Part shown: piece after piece, positions 9,386 to 20,479 of the stretch
Layout: each line of letters begins with the position of its first letter
How positions within the stretch are numbered: position 1 is the first letter of the stretch
Source: Serratia grimesii NBRC 13537
Lineage (GTDB): Bacteria > Pseudomonadota > Gammaproteobacteria > Enterobacterales > Enterobacteriaceae
Length of the DNA: 64,000 nt
Reading direction: 5' to 3'
NCBI RefSeq assembly: GCF_001590905.1
Contig: NZ_BCTT01000010.1
Location: 124,001 to 188,000 of the forward strand
Made by a program: the position numbers and the translations under genes
The notes under the pieces: model-generated
Database searches by the model: none
Told to the model about the DNA's origin: nothing
What the model saw: the letters and a program-made list of their open reading frames with translations, nothing else

Positions 9386-9920
9386 TTGTTAACCATGGTT
9401 TTCTATTCCTGCGCCTAATATAAAGAAACACAGGGGTCAGTCATAATGCGCATGAGCGACAAGAGATTTGATTTTCTATTGTATATCATGCAGGTAGTTT
9501 TGCTGTCTTGCCATTTTTCTGTAGGCTGACCCTCAGCATAATTGCTATTACATCGGGTTGTCCAAACCAATCATGAGACGTTTTGAAACAACAAGTTAGC
9601 CCGGCAGTCACCTTGTCGAGTGACGTAAGTTTTATTCTTTTTATATCAATGTATTGGATACTCTCCGGTGGCGGTTGTTAAGCCATTGTCCAACCTGCAC
9701 AATCACGCAATTGATCCCCCGTGCTATAAGCATTAAATGCCAATAGCCCTAGGGTTGTTGAACTGTTGCTTCACAAACCCCTGTCGGGCAAGGTATGTTT
9801 GCCTCGCAGAAACCCTGTTTACCCTGCGTTGGCGCCCTGAGCTTTATCATCAGCAGGTTATACCAGGTTTATTTTTCAGCTACGCTATGAAATCCGGCGG
9901 GCTTTAGGGCAGCTTTTGTC
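9386..9920. other. 535-bp gap between msrC and letA
   Basis: No credible coding sequence on either strand. It must hold the promoters of msrC (leftwards) and letAB (rightwards). Short inverted pieces are visible, such as GTCAC/GTGAC near 9609-9627 followed by a T-rich stretch, but none is convincing as a terminator or RNA gene. Nothing else was recognised. Confidence 0.4.
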
Positions 9921-11171
9921 ATGATGAAAATACACGCGATCACCGCACCACTTTCCAAAGCTCGCCACCAACGTTGTTGCGAATGTGACCTGCTATTCGT
10001 GTTACCGCCACTCAGCGGTAACCAGGCAGCTTACTGCCCGCGTTGCGAGGCAAAAGTAGTGAGTGGCCGCGACTGGTCAATGACCCGACTCACCGCCATG
10101 GCAGTCACGATGCTGCTATTAATGCCATTCGCTTTCAGTGAACCACTGATCAGTATCCGTTTGCTGGGCGTGCGTATCGACGCCAGCCTGCTGGAAGGTA
10201 TCTGGCAGATGAGCCGTCAGGGCGATCCCATCACCGCCAGTATGGTGGCATTCTGTACCATTGGCGCCCCGTTGACGCTGGCGCTGTCACTGCTTTACCT
10301 GCGGTTTGGTCATGCACTGGGCATGAATTTGCGGCCGGTTCTGCTGATGCTGGACCGATTGAAAGAGTGGGTCATGCTCGATATTTACCTGATTGGTATG
10401 GCGGTTGCGACAATCAAAGTCAAGGAATACGCCGACATCCAGGCAGGCAGCGCGCTGATTGCGTACCTGTTGCTCACCTTGCTCAGTATCCTCACGCTGA
10501 TCCATGTCAATCTGGAGCAATTATGGGAGCGTTATTACCCGCAGGAACAGCCAGAAGGCCCCCCGGCGGCACTGCATGTCTGTTTGTCGTGCCATTTCAC
10601 CGGCTACCCTGACGAACGTGGCCGCTGTACACGCTGCCATGTTCCGATGTGCCATCGTCAGCCGTATAGTTTGCAAAAAACCTGGGCGGCCCTGATTGCA
10701 GCAATGATTTTGCTGATCCCGGCCAACCTGTTGCCTATCTCAATTATTTACGCCAATGGTGCGCGTTTGGAAGATACCATCTTCTCTGGCGTCGTCTCGC
10801 TGGCAACCTCTGGCAATGCGCCCATTGCCGCAATCGTCTTCATTGCCAGCGTACTGGTACCCTTTACCAAGGTCATTGTGTTGATTACGTTGCTGTTCAG
10901 CATTCATTTCAAGACCTCGCACAGTTTGAAAACACGTATCCGTCTGCTGCGGCTGGTGACCTGGATCGGGCGCTGGTCGATGCTCGATCTGTTTGTTATT
11001 GCGTTAATGATGTCGCTGGTGAATCGCGACCAACTGTTATCTTTTACTATGGGACCAGCGGCCTTTTACTTTGGGTCTGCGGTTATTTTAACTATTCTTG
11101 CCGTAGAGTGGCTGGATAGCCGATTGATTTGGGATGCACATGCAACAGGAAACGCCGAATACACCGACTGA
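9921..11171 (+). CDS. letA: Lipid transport integral membrane protein LetA (YebS, PqiA family)
   Basis: 416-residue inner membrane partner of LetB in lipid transport across the envelope. Two zinc-ribbon units are visible, CCECDLLF...YCPRCEAK (about residues 19-41) and [20 protein letters not shown] (about 224-243). Each is followed by a group of four membrane helices, the two-fold PqiA repeat, with [21 protein letters not shown] and [20 protein letters not shown] as matching segments. The end overlaps letB by 32 bp, so the two are translationally coupled. Confidence 0.93.
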   Translation: MMKIHAITAPLSKARHQRCCECDLLFVLPPLSGNQAAYCPRCEAKVVSGRDWSMTRLTAMAVTMLLLMPFAFSEPLISIRLLGVRIDASLLEGIWQMSRQGDPITASMVAFCTIGAPLTLALSLLYLRFGHALGMNLRPVLLMLDRLKEWVMLDIYLIGMAVATIKVKEYADIQAGSALIAYLLLTLLSILTLIHVNLEQLWERYYPQEQPEGPPAALHVCLSCHFTGYPDERGRCTRCHVPMCHRQPYSLQKTWAALIAAMILLIPANLLPISIIYANGARLEDTIFSGVVSLATSGNAPIAAIVFIASVLVPFTKVIVLITLLFSIHFKTSHSLKTRIRLLRLVTWIGRWSMLDLFVIALMMSLVNRDQLLSFTMGPAAFYFGSAVILTILAVEWLDSRLIWDAHATGNAEYTD

Positions 11172-13770
11172 GGCGCGGGTCAAAAACAAGCGCCGTATTT
11201 CGCCATTCTGGTTACTGCCATTTATTGCTCTGCTGATCGCGGGGTGGTTGGTCTATAACAACTTCCAGGAGCGTGGCACCACAGTAACCATAGACTTCCA
11301 GTCTGCGGCGGGCATCGTCGCCGGGCGTACTCCTGTCCGCTACCAGGGGGTAGAAGTCGGTACCGTGCAGAGCATCAGCCTGAGCAAGGATCTGCGCAGC
11401 ATCGTGGTCGAAGCCAGTATCAAAAGTGACCTCGAAGACTCACTACGCGACGGCACCCAGTTTTGGCTGGTGACACCAAAAGCCTCACTGGCCGGTGTTT
11501 CGGGTCTTGATGCCCTGGTCGGTGGTAACTATATCGGCATGATGCCAGGCAGCGGGCAACCGCAAACCCACTTTACTGCACTCGATACCCAGCCCAAGTA
11601 CCGGCTCAACACCGGCGAACTCATGATTCATCTGCACGCAGACGATCTCGGTTCACTGAATACAGGTTCGCTGGTGTACTACCGTAAAATTCCCGTCGGC
11701 AAGGTGTATGACTACACCATCTCCGAAGGCAATAAAGGCGTCACTATCGACGTGCTGATCGATCGCCGCTTTGCCAACCTGGTGAAAGGCAGCAGCCGTT
11801 TTTGGAATGTGTCGGGCTTCAAAGGCGATTTTAGCCTGGCAGGCGCGTCAGTAGAGATGGAAAGCCTGACAGCCTTGGTCAATGGCGCCATTGCCTTTGA
11901 CTCACCGCTCGACAGCCCACAAGCTAAAGCCGATCAAAGCTATACCCTGTATCCCGATTTAGCGCACAGCCAGCGTGGCGTCAACATCACTCTGGATCTG
12001 CCGAGCGGCAACAATCTGACCGAAAACAGAACTCCGCTGATTTACCAAGGGTTACAAGTGGGTACCCTGACCAAGCTCACCTTACAGCAAGACAGCAAGG
12101 TCACCGGCGAGCTGACTATCGATCCCTCGGTTGTGGATTTGATGCGTAGTGGCACACGGATCGTCATGCGCAGCCCGCGCTTGAGCCTTAACGACGCCAA
12201 GCTTAGCCAACTGTTGACGGGCAATACATTAGAGCTGGTGCCGGGTGAAGGTGAACCACAGCAGCATTTCAACGTTCTGGATAGCAGTGAAACACTGCTA
12301 CAACAACCGGGCGTCCTGACCGTGACGCTCAATGCACCGCAAAGCTACGGCATCGACGTTGGTCAGCCGCTGGTCGTGCATGGCGTCAAGGTTGGTCAGG
12401 TAATGAGCCGCGCTCTGACCGCCAACGGTGTGGTGTTTACTGCCGCCATTGAAGCGCAATATCGTAGTCTGTTGCATAAAGACAGTAAGTTCGTGGTCAA
12501 TAGCCGCGTTGACGTCAAACTGGGACTGGACGGTATGGAAGTTCTTGGCGCCAGTGCCCAGGAATGGCTGGACGGTGGTGTGCGTATCATTCCCGGCAGC
12601 AAGGGCGACCCCATCAGCCAGTATCCGTTATATGGCAATAGCGAAAAAGCAGAGGCTGGCATCATCGGCAATAGCCCGACCCCTACCCTGACACTGACGG
12701 CTGTCAGTCTGCCAGACGTACAGGCGGGATCGGTGGTGTTGTATCGTAAATTCCAGGTGGGCGAGATTGTTAACGTACGCCCTAAAGCCAACGAATTTGA
12801 GGTCGATGTTTATATCAGCCCGGAATACCGTAAACTGCTGACTAACGAAAGCATTTTCTGGGCCGAAGGCGGCGCCAAAGTGCAATTGAACGGCAGCGGT
12901 CTGACGGTTCAGGCATCGCCACTCAATCGTGCGCTGAAAGGGGCCATCAGTTTCGACAATCTGCAAGGCGTGACGCTGGACAAAGGCGCCAAACGCGTGT
13001 TGTACGCCACAGAAACCGCCGCCCGTGCAGTAGGCAGCCAGATTATCCTGAAAACCTATGACGCAAGTAAACTGTCACCAGGCATGCCACTGCGCTATCT
13101 CGGCATTGATATCGGCCAGGTAGATTCATTAAAACTGGCTCCTGAACGCAATGAAGTCCTGGCTAAAGCGGTGCTGTACCCGGAATACGTGCAAACCTTC
13201 GCGCGTCTGGGCAGCCGTTTCTCCATCGTATCTCCGGAGATTTCCGCTGCCGGGGTGAGCAACCTCGATACCCTGCTACAACCTTACATTAACGTTGAAC
13301 CGGGACGGGGCCGCGAACTGCGCAGCTTTGAACTGCAGCAAGCCAGTATCACCGACTCACGTTATCTGGACGGTCTGAGTGTCATCCTCGATGCAGCAGA
13401 AACCGGGTCGCTGCAAATCGGCACGCCGGTATTGTTCCGCGGTGTGGAAGTCGGCACTGTCACAGGTTTCTATCTGGGTACCATGTCCGATCGCGTTCAC
13501 GTCGCGCTACGTATCAGCAAGAAATACCAGTATCTGGTGCGTAACAACAGCGTGTTCTGGCTGGCCTCCGGCTATAACCTGCAGTTCGGTCTGACCGGTG
13601 GCGTAATCAAGAGTGGGACATTCCAGCAGTTCATTCGCGGCGGCATTGCATTCGCCACACCGCCAAGCATTCCTTTGGCACCGAAGTCGACGCCGAACAA
13701 GCACTTTATGCTGAATGCTGAAGAGCCGAAAGACTGGAAAACCTGGGGTACCGCTATCCCTAAAGAGTAA
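11140..13770 (+). CDS. letB: Periplasm-spanning lipid tunnel protein LetB (YebT), seven MCE domains
   Basis: About 876 residues: an N-terminal membrane anchor (residues 18-38) and seven MCE domains that stack as rings to form a hydrophobic tunnel between the membranes. The seven pore-proximal signatures are visible in order: [54 protein letters not shown] and VLFRGVEVG. Seven is the number in E. coli LetB. An in-frame ATG lies two codons earlier at 11134; 11140 is preferred because MQQETP aligns with the E. coli start and has better upstream spacing. Confidence 0.94.
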   Translation: MQQETPNTPTEARVKNKRRISPFWLLPFIALLIAGWLVYNNFQERGTTVTIDFQSAAGIVAGRTPVRYQGVEVGTVQSISLSKDLRSIVVEASIKSDLEDSLRDGTQFWLVTPKASLAGVSGLDALVGGNYIGMMPGSGQPQTHFTALDTQPKYRLNTGELMIHLHADDLGSLNTGSLVYYRKIPVGKVYDYTISEGNKGVTIDVLIDRRFANLVKGSSRFWNVSGFKGDFSLAGASVEMESLTALVNGAIAFDSPLDSPQAKADQSYTLYPDLAHSQRGVNITLDLPSGNNLTENRTPLIYQGLQVGTLTKLTLQQDSKVTGELTIDPSVVDLMRSGTRIVMRSPRLSLNDAKLSQLLTGNTLELVPGEGEPQQHFNVLDSSETLLQQPGVLTVTLNAPQSYGIDVGQPLVVHGVKVGQVMSRALTANGVVFTAAIEAQYRSLLHKDSKFVVNSRVDVKLGLDGMEVLGASAQEWLDGGVRIIPGSKGDPISQYPLYGNSEKAEAGIIGNSPTPTLTLTAVSLPDVQAGSVVLYRKFQVGEIVNVRPKANEFEVDVYISPEYRKLLTNESIFWAEGGAKVQLNGSGLTVQASPLNRALKGAISFDNLQGVTLDKGAKRVLYATETAARAVGSQIILKTYDASKLSPGMPLRYLGIDIGQVDSLKLAPERNEVLAKAVLYPEYVQTFARLGSRFSIVSPEISAAGVSNLDTLLQPYINVEPGRGRELRSFELQQASITDSRYLDGLSVILDAAETGSLQIGTPVLFRGVEVGTVTGFYLGTMSDRVHVALRISKKYQYLVRNNSVFWLASGYNLQFGLTGGVIKSGTFQQFIRGGIAFATPPSIPLAPKSTPNKHFMLNAEEPKDWKTWGTAIPKE

Positions 13771-13786
13771 TTTCGCGACACCGTCA

Positions 13787-13811
13787 GGGGCTCAGCAAAA
13801 TGCTGGGCCCC
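13787..13811. other. Strong hairpin between letB and rsmF
   Basis: GGGGCTCAGCA / TGCTGGGCCCC, eleven pairs (one G-T) with an AAA loop, 16 bp after the letB stop. No T-run follows on the plus strand, so it is not a standard terminator. It may stabilise the letAB 3' end or weaken read-through into rsmF. Confidence 0.55.
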
Positions 13812-13875
13812 TACTGTTCTCAGGTTTGTGATAAACTCCCGCCCTTATTTTGACTGCTGCCAGAGAGCTCACCCC

Positions 13876-15315
13876 GTGGCCAAACCTGCCTCCGTTTTTT
13901 TGCCGCCCGCTTTTCTCGACGCGACGCGCGCCATCATGCCCGCCGACCTGTCGATGGACGACTTTATTGCCGCCTGCCAACGCCCATTACGCCGCAGCCT
14001 GCGGGTCAATACCCTGAAGATCAGTGTTGCTGACTTTCTGTTGTTGGTGCAGGACTATGACTGGCAGTTGGAGCCGATTCCCTGGTGTACGGAAGGCTTT
14101 TGGATCGAACGTAAAGATGAGGAATTGCGTTTGGGCAGCGCGGCGGAGCATCTGAGCGGCCTGTTTTACATTCAGGAAGCCAGCTCAATGCTGCCGGTCA
14201 CTGCCCTGTTCGCCGACACTGAAACACCACGGCGTGTCCTGGACGTCGCTGCTGCACCGGGTTCCAAAACCACCCAAATTGCAGCCTTGATGAATAATCA
14301 GGGCGGTATCGTGGCTAACGAATACTCCGCCAGTCGGGTAAAAGTACTGCACGCTAACATCAGTCGCTGTGGCGTGAAAAACGTGGCGCTAACACACTTT
14401 GACGGTCGGGTCTTCGGCGCTGCGCTGCCGGAAAGCTTTGACGCCATATTGCTCGATGCTCCATGCTCCGGTGAAGGTGTCGTGCGTAAAGATCCGGACG
14501 CCATGAGCAACTGGTCGCTGGAAAGCGTTGCCGCCATAGCTGACACCCAGCGCGAATTGATCGACAGTGCCTTCCATGCTTTGGCCCCCGGCGGCGTGAT
14601 GGTCTACTCGACTTGCACACTAAACACGCAAGAAAACCAGCAAATCGTCAACGGGCTGATTGCAGCCTACGGCGATGCAGTCAGCATTGAACCGCTGGGT
14701 GATCTGTTCCCCGACGCTAAACGGGCGCTAACTGCCGAAGGCTTCCTGCATGTGTTCCCACAAATCTACGACAGCGAAGGCTTCTTCGTGGCACGTTTGC
14801 GTAAGCACCACTCTGTTGCTCCGCTCGCAAAACCAAACTATAAACTGGGTAAGTTTCCGTTTACCCCGCTTTCCGCTAAAGACTCGGCAGACATTGCTCA
14901 GGCAGCTGCCGCATCCGGGCTGGCCTGGGATGAAACCAGTCGTCTGTGGGCACGTGATAAGGAGATTTGGCTGTTCCCAGCGGAGCTGGAAGCACTGGTC
15001 AATAAGGTACGATTCTCACGCATCGGGCTGAAATTGGCCGAACGTTTCACCAAGGGTTACCGCTGGCAGCACGAAGCCGTCATCGCCTTAGCGATGGACA
15101 ATAGCAAACAGCGTTTTGAACTGGATGCTACGCTGGCGCAAGAGTGGTTCCACGGCCGAGATCTGTACCCAGAGCCACCGCCGCAGACCGATGAATGTAT
15201 TGTCACCTACCAACAACAACCGATAGGTATCGCTAAACGCATTGGCAGCCGGATAAAAAACAACCTGCCGCGCGAACTGGTTCGTGACGGCGTGTTGGAT
15301 TTCCACCAACAATAA
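13876..15315 (+). CDS. rsmF: 16S rRNA (cytosine(1407)-C(5))-methyltransferase RsmF (YebU)
   Basis: 479-residue NOL1/NOP2/Sun-type methyltransferase acting on C1407 of 16S rRNA. The SAM-binding motif [16 protein letters not shown], the catalytic Cys in [14 protein letters not shown] and the second Cys in VYSTCTLN are present. A C-terminal PUA-like domain contains [22 protein letters not shown]. An open frame extends to 13828, but homology starts at [13 protein letters not shown], so GTG 13876 with an upstream AGAG is chosen. In E. coli yebV follows directly; here the fimbrial operon comes between. Confidence 0.93.
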   Translation: MAKPASVFLPPAFLDATRAIMPADLSMDDFIAACQRPLRRSLRVNTLKISVADFLLLVQDYDWQLEPIPWCTEGFWIERKDEELRLGSAAEHLSGLFYIQEASSMLPVTALFADTETPRRVLDVAAAPGSKTTQIAALMNNQGGIVANEYSASRVKVLHANISRCGVKNVALTHFDGRVFGAALPESFDAILLDAPCSGEGVVRKDPDAMSNWSLESVAAIADTQRELIDSAFHALAPGGVMVYSTCTLNTQENQQIVNGLIAAYGDAVSIEPLGDLFPDAKRALTAEGFLHVFPQIYDSEGFFVARLRKHHSVAPLAKPNYKLGKFPFTPLSAKDSADIAQAAAASGLAWDETSRLWARDKEIWLFPAELEALVNKVRFSRIGLKLAERFTKGYRWQHEAVIALAMDNSKQRFELDATLAQEWFHGRDLYPEPPPQTDECIVTYQQQPIGIAKRIGSRIKNNLPRELVRDGVLDFHQQ

Positions 15316-15602
15316 ACCCATTCTCGCCCTGACTGGCCGGTTAATTCCCGGCTGGTTAATCCTCCTAATAATATTCCTATACGTAAATATTATTATTCTA
15401 ATCATTTCCATAACCAAGCATTATCCCCCTGACAGGCTGACAGATAGCGACATCTTTCAAAAACAAAGAAAATTTTCGATCTTTCACCAAGACAATTCCG
15501 AGTTCTTATTCTATTAATTAAGCTGTAAATAAATTAATGCGTTTAACCCATTTTCGGGTGGCGACTTTGTGGGGTTCTCCCTTACACAGCAAGGAAACTA
15601 AT

Positions 15603-16139
15603 ATGAAAAAGATTCTGATGGCATTGACCTCGGTAGCCACCCTGCTGTGCGCAAATGGCGCAGCTAACGCAGGCACAATTCAGGGGACACTCGGTGTCTC
15701 ACTAACCATCGGTAATGGTTGCGTCGTCACCGGCGGTACTTCTACTGGCACCGTCAACAACTTCGGTTCTATCAGTTTCGGTACCTACTCCTCACTGTCT
15801 AACATTATCACCGCCAGTTCCACTGGCACCGCCGGCGCGGGCAGTTCTATTGGGCTGAACTGCACCGACGGCACGGCGTACACCGTCGCATTGGATAACG
15901 GTTTAAACGCCTCCAGTGGTCAACGCCGAATGGCCAGCAGCGTCCCTGCCTACATCAGCTATAACCTCTATCAGGATGCTGCACATACTCAAACCTGGGA
16001 TAACACAACAAACGTATTAGCCGGGACAGGTACTGGAGCGGTAGTTCCCTTGACGGTCTATGGCCTGGTACCGGCCGCAGGCACCACGCCAGCCGCCGGA
16101 GCTTATAACGACACGGTAACCATGACGGTAACCTGGTAA
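15603..16139 (+). CDS. Major subunit-like SCPU-domain fimbrial protein (CsuA/B-like)
   Basis: 178 residues: a signal peptide (MKKILMALTSVATLLC...ANA, cleavage near residue 23) and one spore-coat-U (SCPU) domain with paired cysteines (NGCVVTGG, GLNCTDG) and the C-terminal beta strand YNDTVTMTVTW used for donor-strand exchange. ATG 15603 follows AAGGAAAC; the frame is open to 15537 but has no signal peptide there. First gene of a six-gene operon with the archaic Csu order: three SCPU subunits, chaperone, usher, tip protein. It probably forms the shaft, judged by position. Confidence 0.85.
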   Translation: MKKILMALTSVATLLCANGAANAGTIQGTLGVSLTIGNGCVVTGGTSTGTVNNFGSISFGTYSSLSNIITASSTGTAGAGSSIGLNCTDGTAYTVALDNGLNASSGQRRMASSVPAYISYNLYQDAAHTQTWDNTTNVLAGTGTGAVVPLTVYGLVPAAGTTPAAGAYNDTVTMTVTW

Positions 16140-16142
16140 CCC

Positions 16143-16643
16143 ATGCGCCTGGCTGGTGCCTGCCTGCTCTTATTGGTTGCTATAAACTGCCGCGCTGATG
16201 TGAAAACGGCCACGGTTACAGTCAACGCCACACTGGTTAAATCCTGTGTGGCGGGGACCACCAGCGGTGGCAATACCAGTTTTGGTACGCTTAATTTCGG
16301 CACCGTGTATTTCCTTAATACCGCTGTACAGGTCACCGGGCAGCAGAACTCCGGGGCCTTGCAGGTGAATTGCAATAATGGAACCAGCTATACCGTGTTG
16401 CTTAACGGTGGTCAGAGTGGGAATACGGCGGCGCGTTATATGCAGAGCACTGCTGGCGCAAAAGTCAGTTATAACCTCTATACCAACGCTGCCCATACTG
16501 TGGTTTGGGACAACGTGACCGGCGTGTCGATGACAGCTACCGGACAAACGACCTGGCTACCAGTGTATGGCTTGGTTCCCGCGCAAACAACCCCCGCTAC
16601 CGGTAACTACTCCGATACGGTGCAGGTGACGATAAATTGGTAA
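16143..16643 (+). CDS. SCPU-domain minor fimbrial subunit (CsuA-like)
   Basis: 166 residues with a short signal peptide (MRLAGACLLLLVAINCRA) and a single SCPU domain (KSCVAGTT, QVNCNNGTSYTVLLNGG, ending YSDTVQVTINW). It is clearly a paralogue of the preceding gene (SYNLYTNAAHTVVWDN compares with SYNLYQDAAHTQTWDN). Only 3 bp separate it from the upstream gene and no ribosome binding site is evident, so translation is probably coupled. Confidence 0.82.
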   Translation: MRLAGACLLLLVAINCRADVKTATVTVNATLVKSCVAGTTSGGNTSFGTLNFGTVYFLNTAVQVTGQQNSGALQVNCNNGTSYTVLLNGGQSGNTAARYMQSTAGAKVSYNLYTNAAHTVVWDNVTGVSMTATGQTTWLPVYGLVPAQTTPATGNYSDTVQVTINW

Positions 16644-17179
16644 TGAAAAGCGCGAAGACCTGCTTGCTGTTAGCCGGCCTGATAAGCGCCGGTGAGGCTT
16701 CTGCCGACACCGTCAGCCAAGCCTTTACGGTTAATGCTTCCATTATCAAAGGCTGCGTATTGGGGAGCGGTGTGACCGATGTTACGACATTCGGCACCCT
16801 GAGTTTCGGTCAGGTCTCTTCGCTCAGCAGCAATATCAGCATTGTATCCAGTGCCGGAGCCGGCTCAGTACTGATTCGCTGCAACCCCAATGTGAGCGTC
16901 ACACTGGCGCTGAATGTAGGCAGCAATGTGACCGGATCCATTTCGGCCGGCCGAAAATTACAAAACGCGACCACGTTGGAAACGCTGGTGTACCAACTCT
17001 ACCAGGACAGTAACTACTCAACCATTTGGGGAGACGGCACCAACGGTGGCACCGTACATACAGTGTCCAGCACCGGCAGCACACAAGAAATCAAAATGTA
17101 TGCCCGTTTAATGTCGACCAGTATCCTGCCCACCAGTGGCACCTATAGTGATACGGTCTTATTAACAGTGACTTATTAA
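16643..17179 (+). CDS. SCPU-domain minor fimbrial subunit (CsuB-like)
   Basis: 178 residues with a signal peptide (MKSAKTCLLLAGLISAGEASA) and an SCPU domain (IIKGCVLGSG, VLIRCNPN, ending YSDTVLLTVTY). The ATG overlaps the stop of the preceding gene by one base (TAATG), which selects 16643 over an earlier TTG. In Csu-type systems this position is a minor or adaptor subunit; the exact role here is inferred from order. Confidence 0.82.
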   Translation: MKSAKTCLLLAGLISAGEASADTVSQAFTVNASIIKGCVLGSGVTDVTTFGTLSFGQVSSLSSNISIVSSAGAGSVLIRCNPNVSVTLALNVGSNVTGSISAGRKLQNATTLETLVYQLYQDSNYSTIWGDGTNGGTVHTVSSTGSTQEIKMYARLMSTSILPTSGTYSDTVLLTVTY

Positions 17180-17199
17180 GCTTTAACAAGGATCACACT

Positions 17200-17964
17200 A
17201 TGCGAACCGCCTTTAGACTGTCTTTGATGACAGCCCTCTTGCTCGCAAGCCAGCCACAAGCTTTTGCCGCCGCATCCATCCTTATCTGGCCGATTGACCC
17301 AGCCATTGAAGCCAATCAACCGGCCACCGCGCTCTGGTTGGAGAATCGCGACAGCAAAACCGTTTATATGCAAGTACGTGTTCTCGGGTGGCAACAGATT
17401 AACGGTAAAGATGACTACCACAACCAGAGTAACGTGGTCGCCAGCCCGCCGGTTGCCACTATCGCCCCTGGCAAGCGCCAACTTATCCGTTTAATCCGAC
17501 AAACGCCGACACCGGACGGTAAAGAGCAGGCGTACCGTATTCTGATCGATGAAGTGCCGATTAAGGATCAAGACGGTACAGCCCCGGAAAAAGGGGCACA
17601 AATGGGATTAAAATTCCAAATGCGTTATTCAGTCCCCCTGTTTGTCAGCGGTAAAGGGATCTGGACCAAGCAAGATTACGAGCATCCACGTGATTATGCG
17701 ACGGCCAGCCAACCACAGCTCAGTTACCGGTTGTCGCAGCAAAACAGCCAACGCTGGCTCGACGTGCGTAATACCGGTGTGGTGCATGCCCGGCTTTCAC
17801 AAGTCAGCATGCAGGGCAAACTTCTCGATGCAGGATTACTGGGCTACGTATTACCGGGCTCGCAGATGCGTTTTGCCTTGCCGCCGTCAGCCAGCTTTGC
17901 TGGCGGTAAGCTACAGGCAACGGTTAACGATAATAAACAGCCAATAACTATCCCGGCCTATTGA
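17200..17964 (+). CDS. Periplasmic fimbrial chaperone (CsuC-like)
   Basis: 254-residue PapD-like chaperone with a signal peptide (MRTAFRLSLMTALLLASQPQAFA) and two immunoglobulin-like domains. The first contains ILIWPIDPAIEANQPATALWLENRD, the G1 strand region and the conserved Arg-Leu stretch GKRQLIRLIRQTP; YRILIDEVP is the usual family motif. The WPI and enlarged first domain fit the archaic clade. It folds subunits and delivers them to the usher encoded next. Confidence 0.9.
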   Translation: MRTAFRLSLMTALLLASQPQAFAAASILIWPIDPAIEANQPATALWLENRDSKTVYMQVRVLGWQQINGKDDYHNQSNVVASPPVATIAPGKRQLIRLIRQTPTPDGKEQAYRILIDEVPIKDQDGTAPEKGAQMGLKFQMRYSVPLFVSGKGIWTKQDYEHPRDYATASQPQLSYRLSQQNSQRWLDVRNTGVVHARLSQVSMQGKLLDAGLLGYVLPGSQMRFALPPSASFAGGKLQATVNDNKQPITIPAY

Positions 17965-17971
17965 GCCTTCG

Positions 17972-20458
17972 GTGCGGTTGAATCGGATACGCCCCCCTAT
18001 TGGCAACGGATTGAGACTAAAACCGTTAGCCCTTGCCGTACTCTGTATGGTGGTAGACCTGTGGCTAGCAGATGCGCGAGCGGATGATCTGCCGCCGCCA
18101 CCTCATGCGATCACTATGCCCGATACCACCCTCTATCTGGAGCCGGTAATCAATGGGCGGCAAACCGGCAATGTGGTCCCAATCAGCTACCGTGGCGGCC
18201 ACTACTACCTCACCCCGCAGCAGTTGATCGACGCTGGCCTACCCGTGGCAGATAAGCAGGCGAAAGAGATTGCCGTCGACCAGTTGGATAAAGTGGATGT
18301 CACTTACAGTGGCGAAACCCAACAGCTGATGATTAATGTGCCCAACGACTGGCTGCCGAATCAAAACATTAGTGCCACCGATCCGGAACAACGTCTGAAA
18401 GCCCAAAGTAGCCTTGGTTTTCTATTTAATTATGATGCTTATGCCAGCCAAAGCGGCAGTGGCAATCCGGGGTATTTTTCGCTCTGGAGCGAGCAGCGAT
18501 TATTCGACGGATTTGGCGTGATCGCCAATACCGGTATTTACCGTGGCAGCTTCAATAACGACAGTACAAGCGAACAAAACAGTCGTTACGTCCGTTACGA
18601 CAGCTCATGGCGCTACAGTGACGAAGACAGCATGTTGAGTTACACCGCAGGCGATGTCACCACGGGTTCATTACCCTGGACAACAGCGGTCAGAATTGGC
18701 GGCCTACAACTGGCTCGTGACTTCGCCACACGTCCGGACGTGATCACCTACCCATTACCGCAGTTTTCGGGGCAGGCGGCGGTGCCCACCAGTGTCGATC
18801 TGTATATCAACAGCTATAAAAATACATCGACGAATGTAAACCCAGGGCCTTTCACACTCAATACCGTTCCCTACATTAATGGTGCCGGTCAAGCTACGGT
18901 AGTGACTACCGATGCTCTTGGCCGTCAGGTTAGCACTACCGTACCCTTTTACGTCGCCAGTAACTTGTTACAGGCTGGCATGAGTGATTTCAGTTTATCG
19001 ACTGGTGCACTGCGGCAAAATTACGGTATCAGCTCGGGTGACTACGGACAGTGGGTTGCCAGCGGCAGTGGGCGTTACGGCGTCACTGATTGGTTAACTC
19101 TGGAAGGCCGTGCCGAAGGTGCCGCGGAACTGGCCGTCGCTGGCGCCGGTGCCGACGTTCGAGTTGGGCAATGGGGGGTACTCAACGCCTCTTACAGCCA
19201 TAGCCAGGCAGGCAGCGACGCATTCAACGGTACCCCGCTGCCTGTGCAGATTTACTATGACCCAATCACCGGTCAGCCGATAACGCCGTCTGAACCTACT
19301 GACATTTATCAATACACCAGTACGCGTGGGGATCAAACCAGTCTGGGATACACCTACAGCAATTCACTTTTCAGTCTGAACGCCCAGCGGATTTTGCGTA
19401 GTGAAGGCTACGGCGATCTTTCAGCCTATAAGAGCAGTTATCGCCTGAGTCGCCGAACCGATCAACTCACCGGAAGCATTGGACTCGATCGCTTCGGTAG
19501 CATTGGTGCCGGTTATTTCGACGTCCGCGATGCCATTGGCACCCGCACACGCCTGGTCAACTTTTCATACAGCCTTTCGTTGTGGCGTAACATTAGCTTA
19601 TATGCCTCGGTAAACCGTGAAATCGGCAGCAGCGGGTACAGTTCGCAATTACAACTCAGTATCCCATTCGACAGCTGGGGAACGGCCAGCGTGAGCACGA
19701 CCCGCGACACCAATAATCGCTGGAGTGAACGTGTGGGTTACAGTCGTTCGGCACCTACGGATGGAGGATTGGGATGGAACCTGGCTTATGCTGACAGCCA
19801 AGGCAGTGGCAATGATTATCGACAGGCGGACCTCACCTGGCGCACGTCACTGCTTGAAACCCGCGGAGGCCTGTATGGCAACAGCAATAACTACACTCGT
19901 TGGGGTGAAGTCAGTGGTTCTCTGGTTGCCATGAACAGCAGTTTCTATGCCACCAATACCATTAATGATGCCTTTGCACTGATTTCAACTGATGGTTATG
20001 CCGGTATCCCGGTGAGTTACGAAAACCAACGGATCGGCGTAACCAATGACAACGGCTATCTGTTAGTGCCTACCGTCACCTCGTATTACCATGCCAAATT
20101 CCAAATCGACCCTCTAAATCTGCCAGCGGATGTGACAGTTCCCTCGGTAGAAAAAACAGTAGCGGTACGAGACCACAGTGGTTATCTGGTTGATTTCCCG
20201 GTCAAACGTGTTTCAGCCGCTGACGTTGAGCTGGTAGATGCGCAAGGAAAACATCTGGCCAATGGCAGCCAGGTGGCCGTTATCGGTACAAATCAGCAAA
20301 GCTATGTGGGTTGGGACGGCATGAGTTATATCGATCCGGTACAACAACATAACCGCCTGAGCGTTATTCCGGCCGATGGCGGTGCGCCATGTCAGGCCAC
20401 ATTCAATCTGGATAAGCCGCAAGGTATGCAACGCATCGGGCCGATCGTCTGCCAATAA
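17972..20458 (+). CDS. Outer membrane fimbrial usher (CsuD-like, archaic/sigma clade)
   Basis: 828-residue usher that forms the outer membrane pore and assembles the fimbria. A signal sequence ending near ADARA is followed by the N-terminal domain (LYLEPVINGRQTGNVVPISY), a long beta barrel with many SYS/SLS-type strands, a plug region, and C-terminal domains including AVRDHSGYLVDFPVKR and a closing Cys-containing segment (PCQATFNLDKPQG). The start is GTG 17972, seven bases after the chaperone stop. Confidence 0.9.
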   Translation: MRLNRIRPPIGNGLRLKPLALAVLCMVVDLWLADARADDLPPPPHAITMPDTTLYLEPVINGRQTGNVVPISYRGGHYYLTPQQLIDAGLPVADKQAKEIAVDQLDKVDVTYSGETQQLMINVPNDWLPNQNISATDPEQRLKAQSSLGFLFNYDAYASQSGSGNPGYFSLWSEQRLFDGFGVIANTGIYRGSFNNDSTSEQNSRYVRYDSSWRYSDEDSMLSYTAGDVTTGSLPWTTAVRIGGLQLARDFATRPDVITYPLPQFSGQAAVPTSVDLYINSYKNTSTNVNPGPFTLNTVPYINGAGQATVVTTDALGRQVSTTVPFYVASNLLQAGMSDFSLSTGALRQNYGISSGDYGQWVASGSGRYGVTDWLTLEGRAEGAAELAVAGAGADVRVGQWGVLNASYSHSQAGSDAFNGTPLPVQIYYDPITGQPITPSEPTDIYQYTSTRGDQTSLGYTYSNSLFSLNAQRILRSEGYGDLSAYKSSYRLSRRTDQLTGSIGLDRFGSIGAGYFDVRDAIGTRTRLVNFSYSLSLWRNISLYASVNREIGSSGYSSQLQLSIPFDSWGTASVSTTRDTNNRWSERVGYSRSAPTDGGLGWNLAYADSQGSGNDYRQADLTWRTSLLETRGGLYGNSNNYTRWGEVSGSLVAMNSSFYATNTINDAFALISTDGYAGIPVSYENQRIGVTNDNGYLLVPTVTSYYHAKFQIDPLNLPADVTVPSVEKTVAVRDHSGYLVDFPVKRVSAADVELVDAQGKHLANGSQVAVIGTNQQSYVGWDGMSYIDPVQQHNRLSVIPADGGAPCQATFNLDKPQGMQRIGPIVCQ

Positions 20459-20479
20459 ACCCACACGGAGAAAAGCAAT

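Noticed and set aside
9430-9535. GGGTCAG / CTGACCC inverted pair in the msrC-letA gap as a hairpin or RNA gene
   Set aside because: The arms are only 7 bp and about 90 bp apart, with no terminator nearby.
15284-15517. 77-codon frame at the end of rsmF
   Set aside because: Mostly AT-rich intergenic sequence with no ribosome binding site; overlaps the rsmF 3' end.
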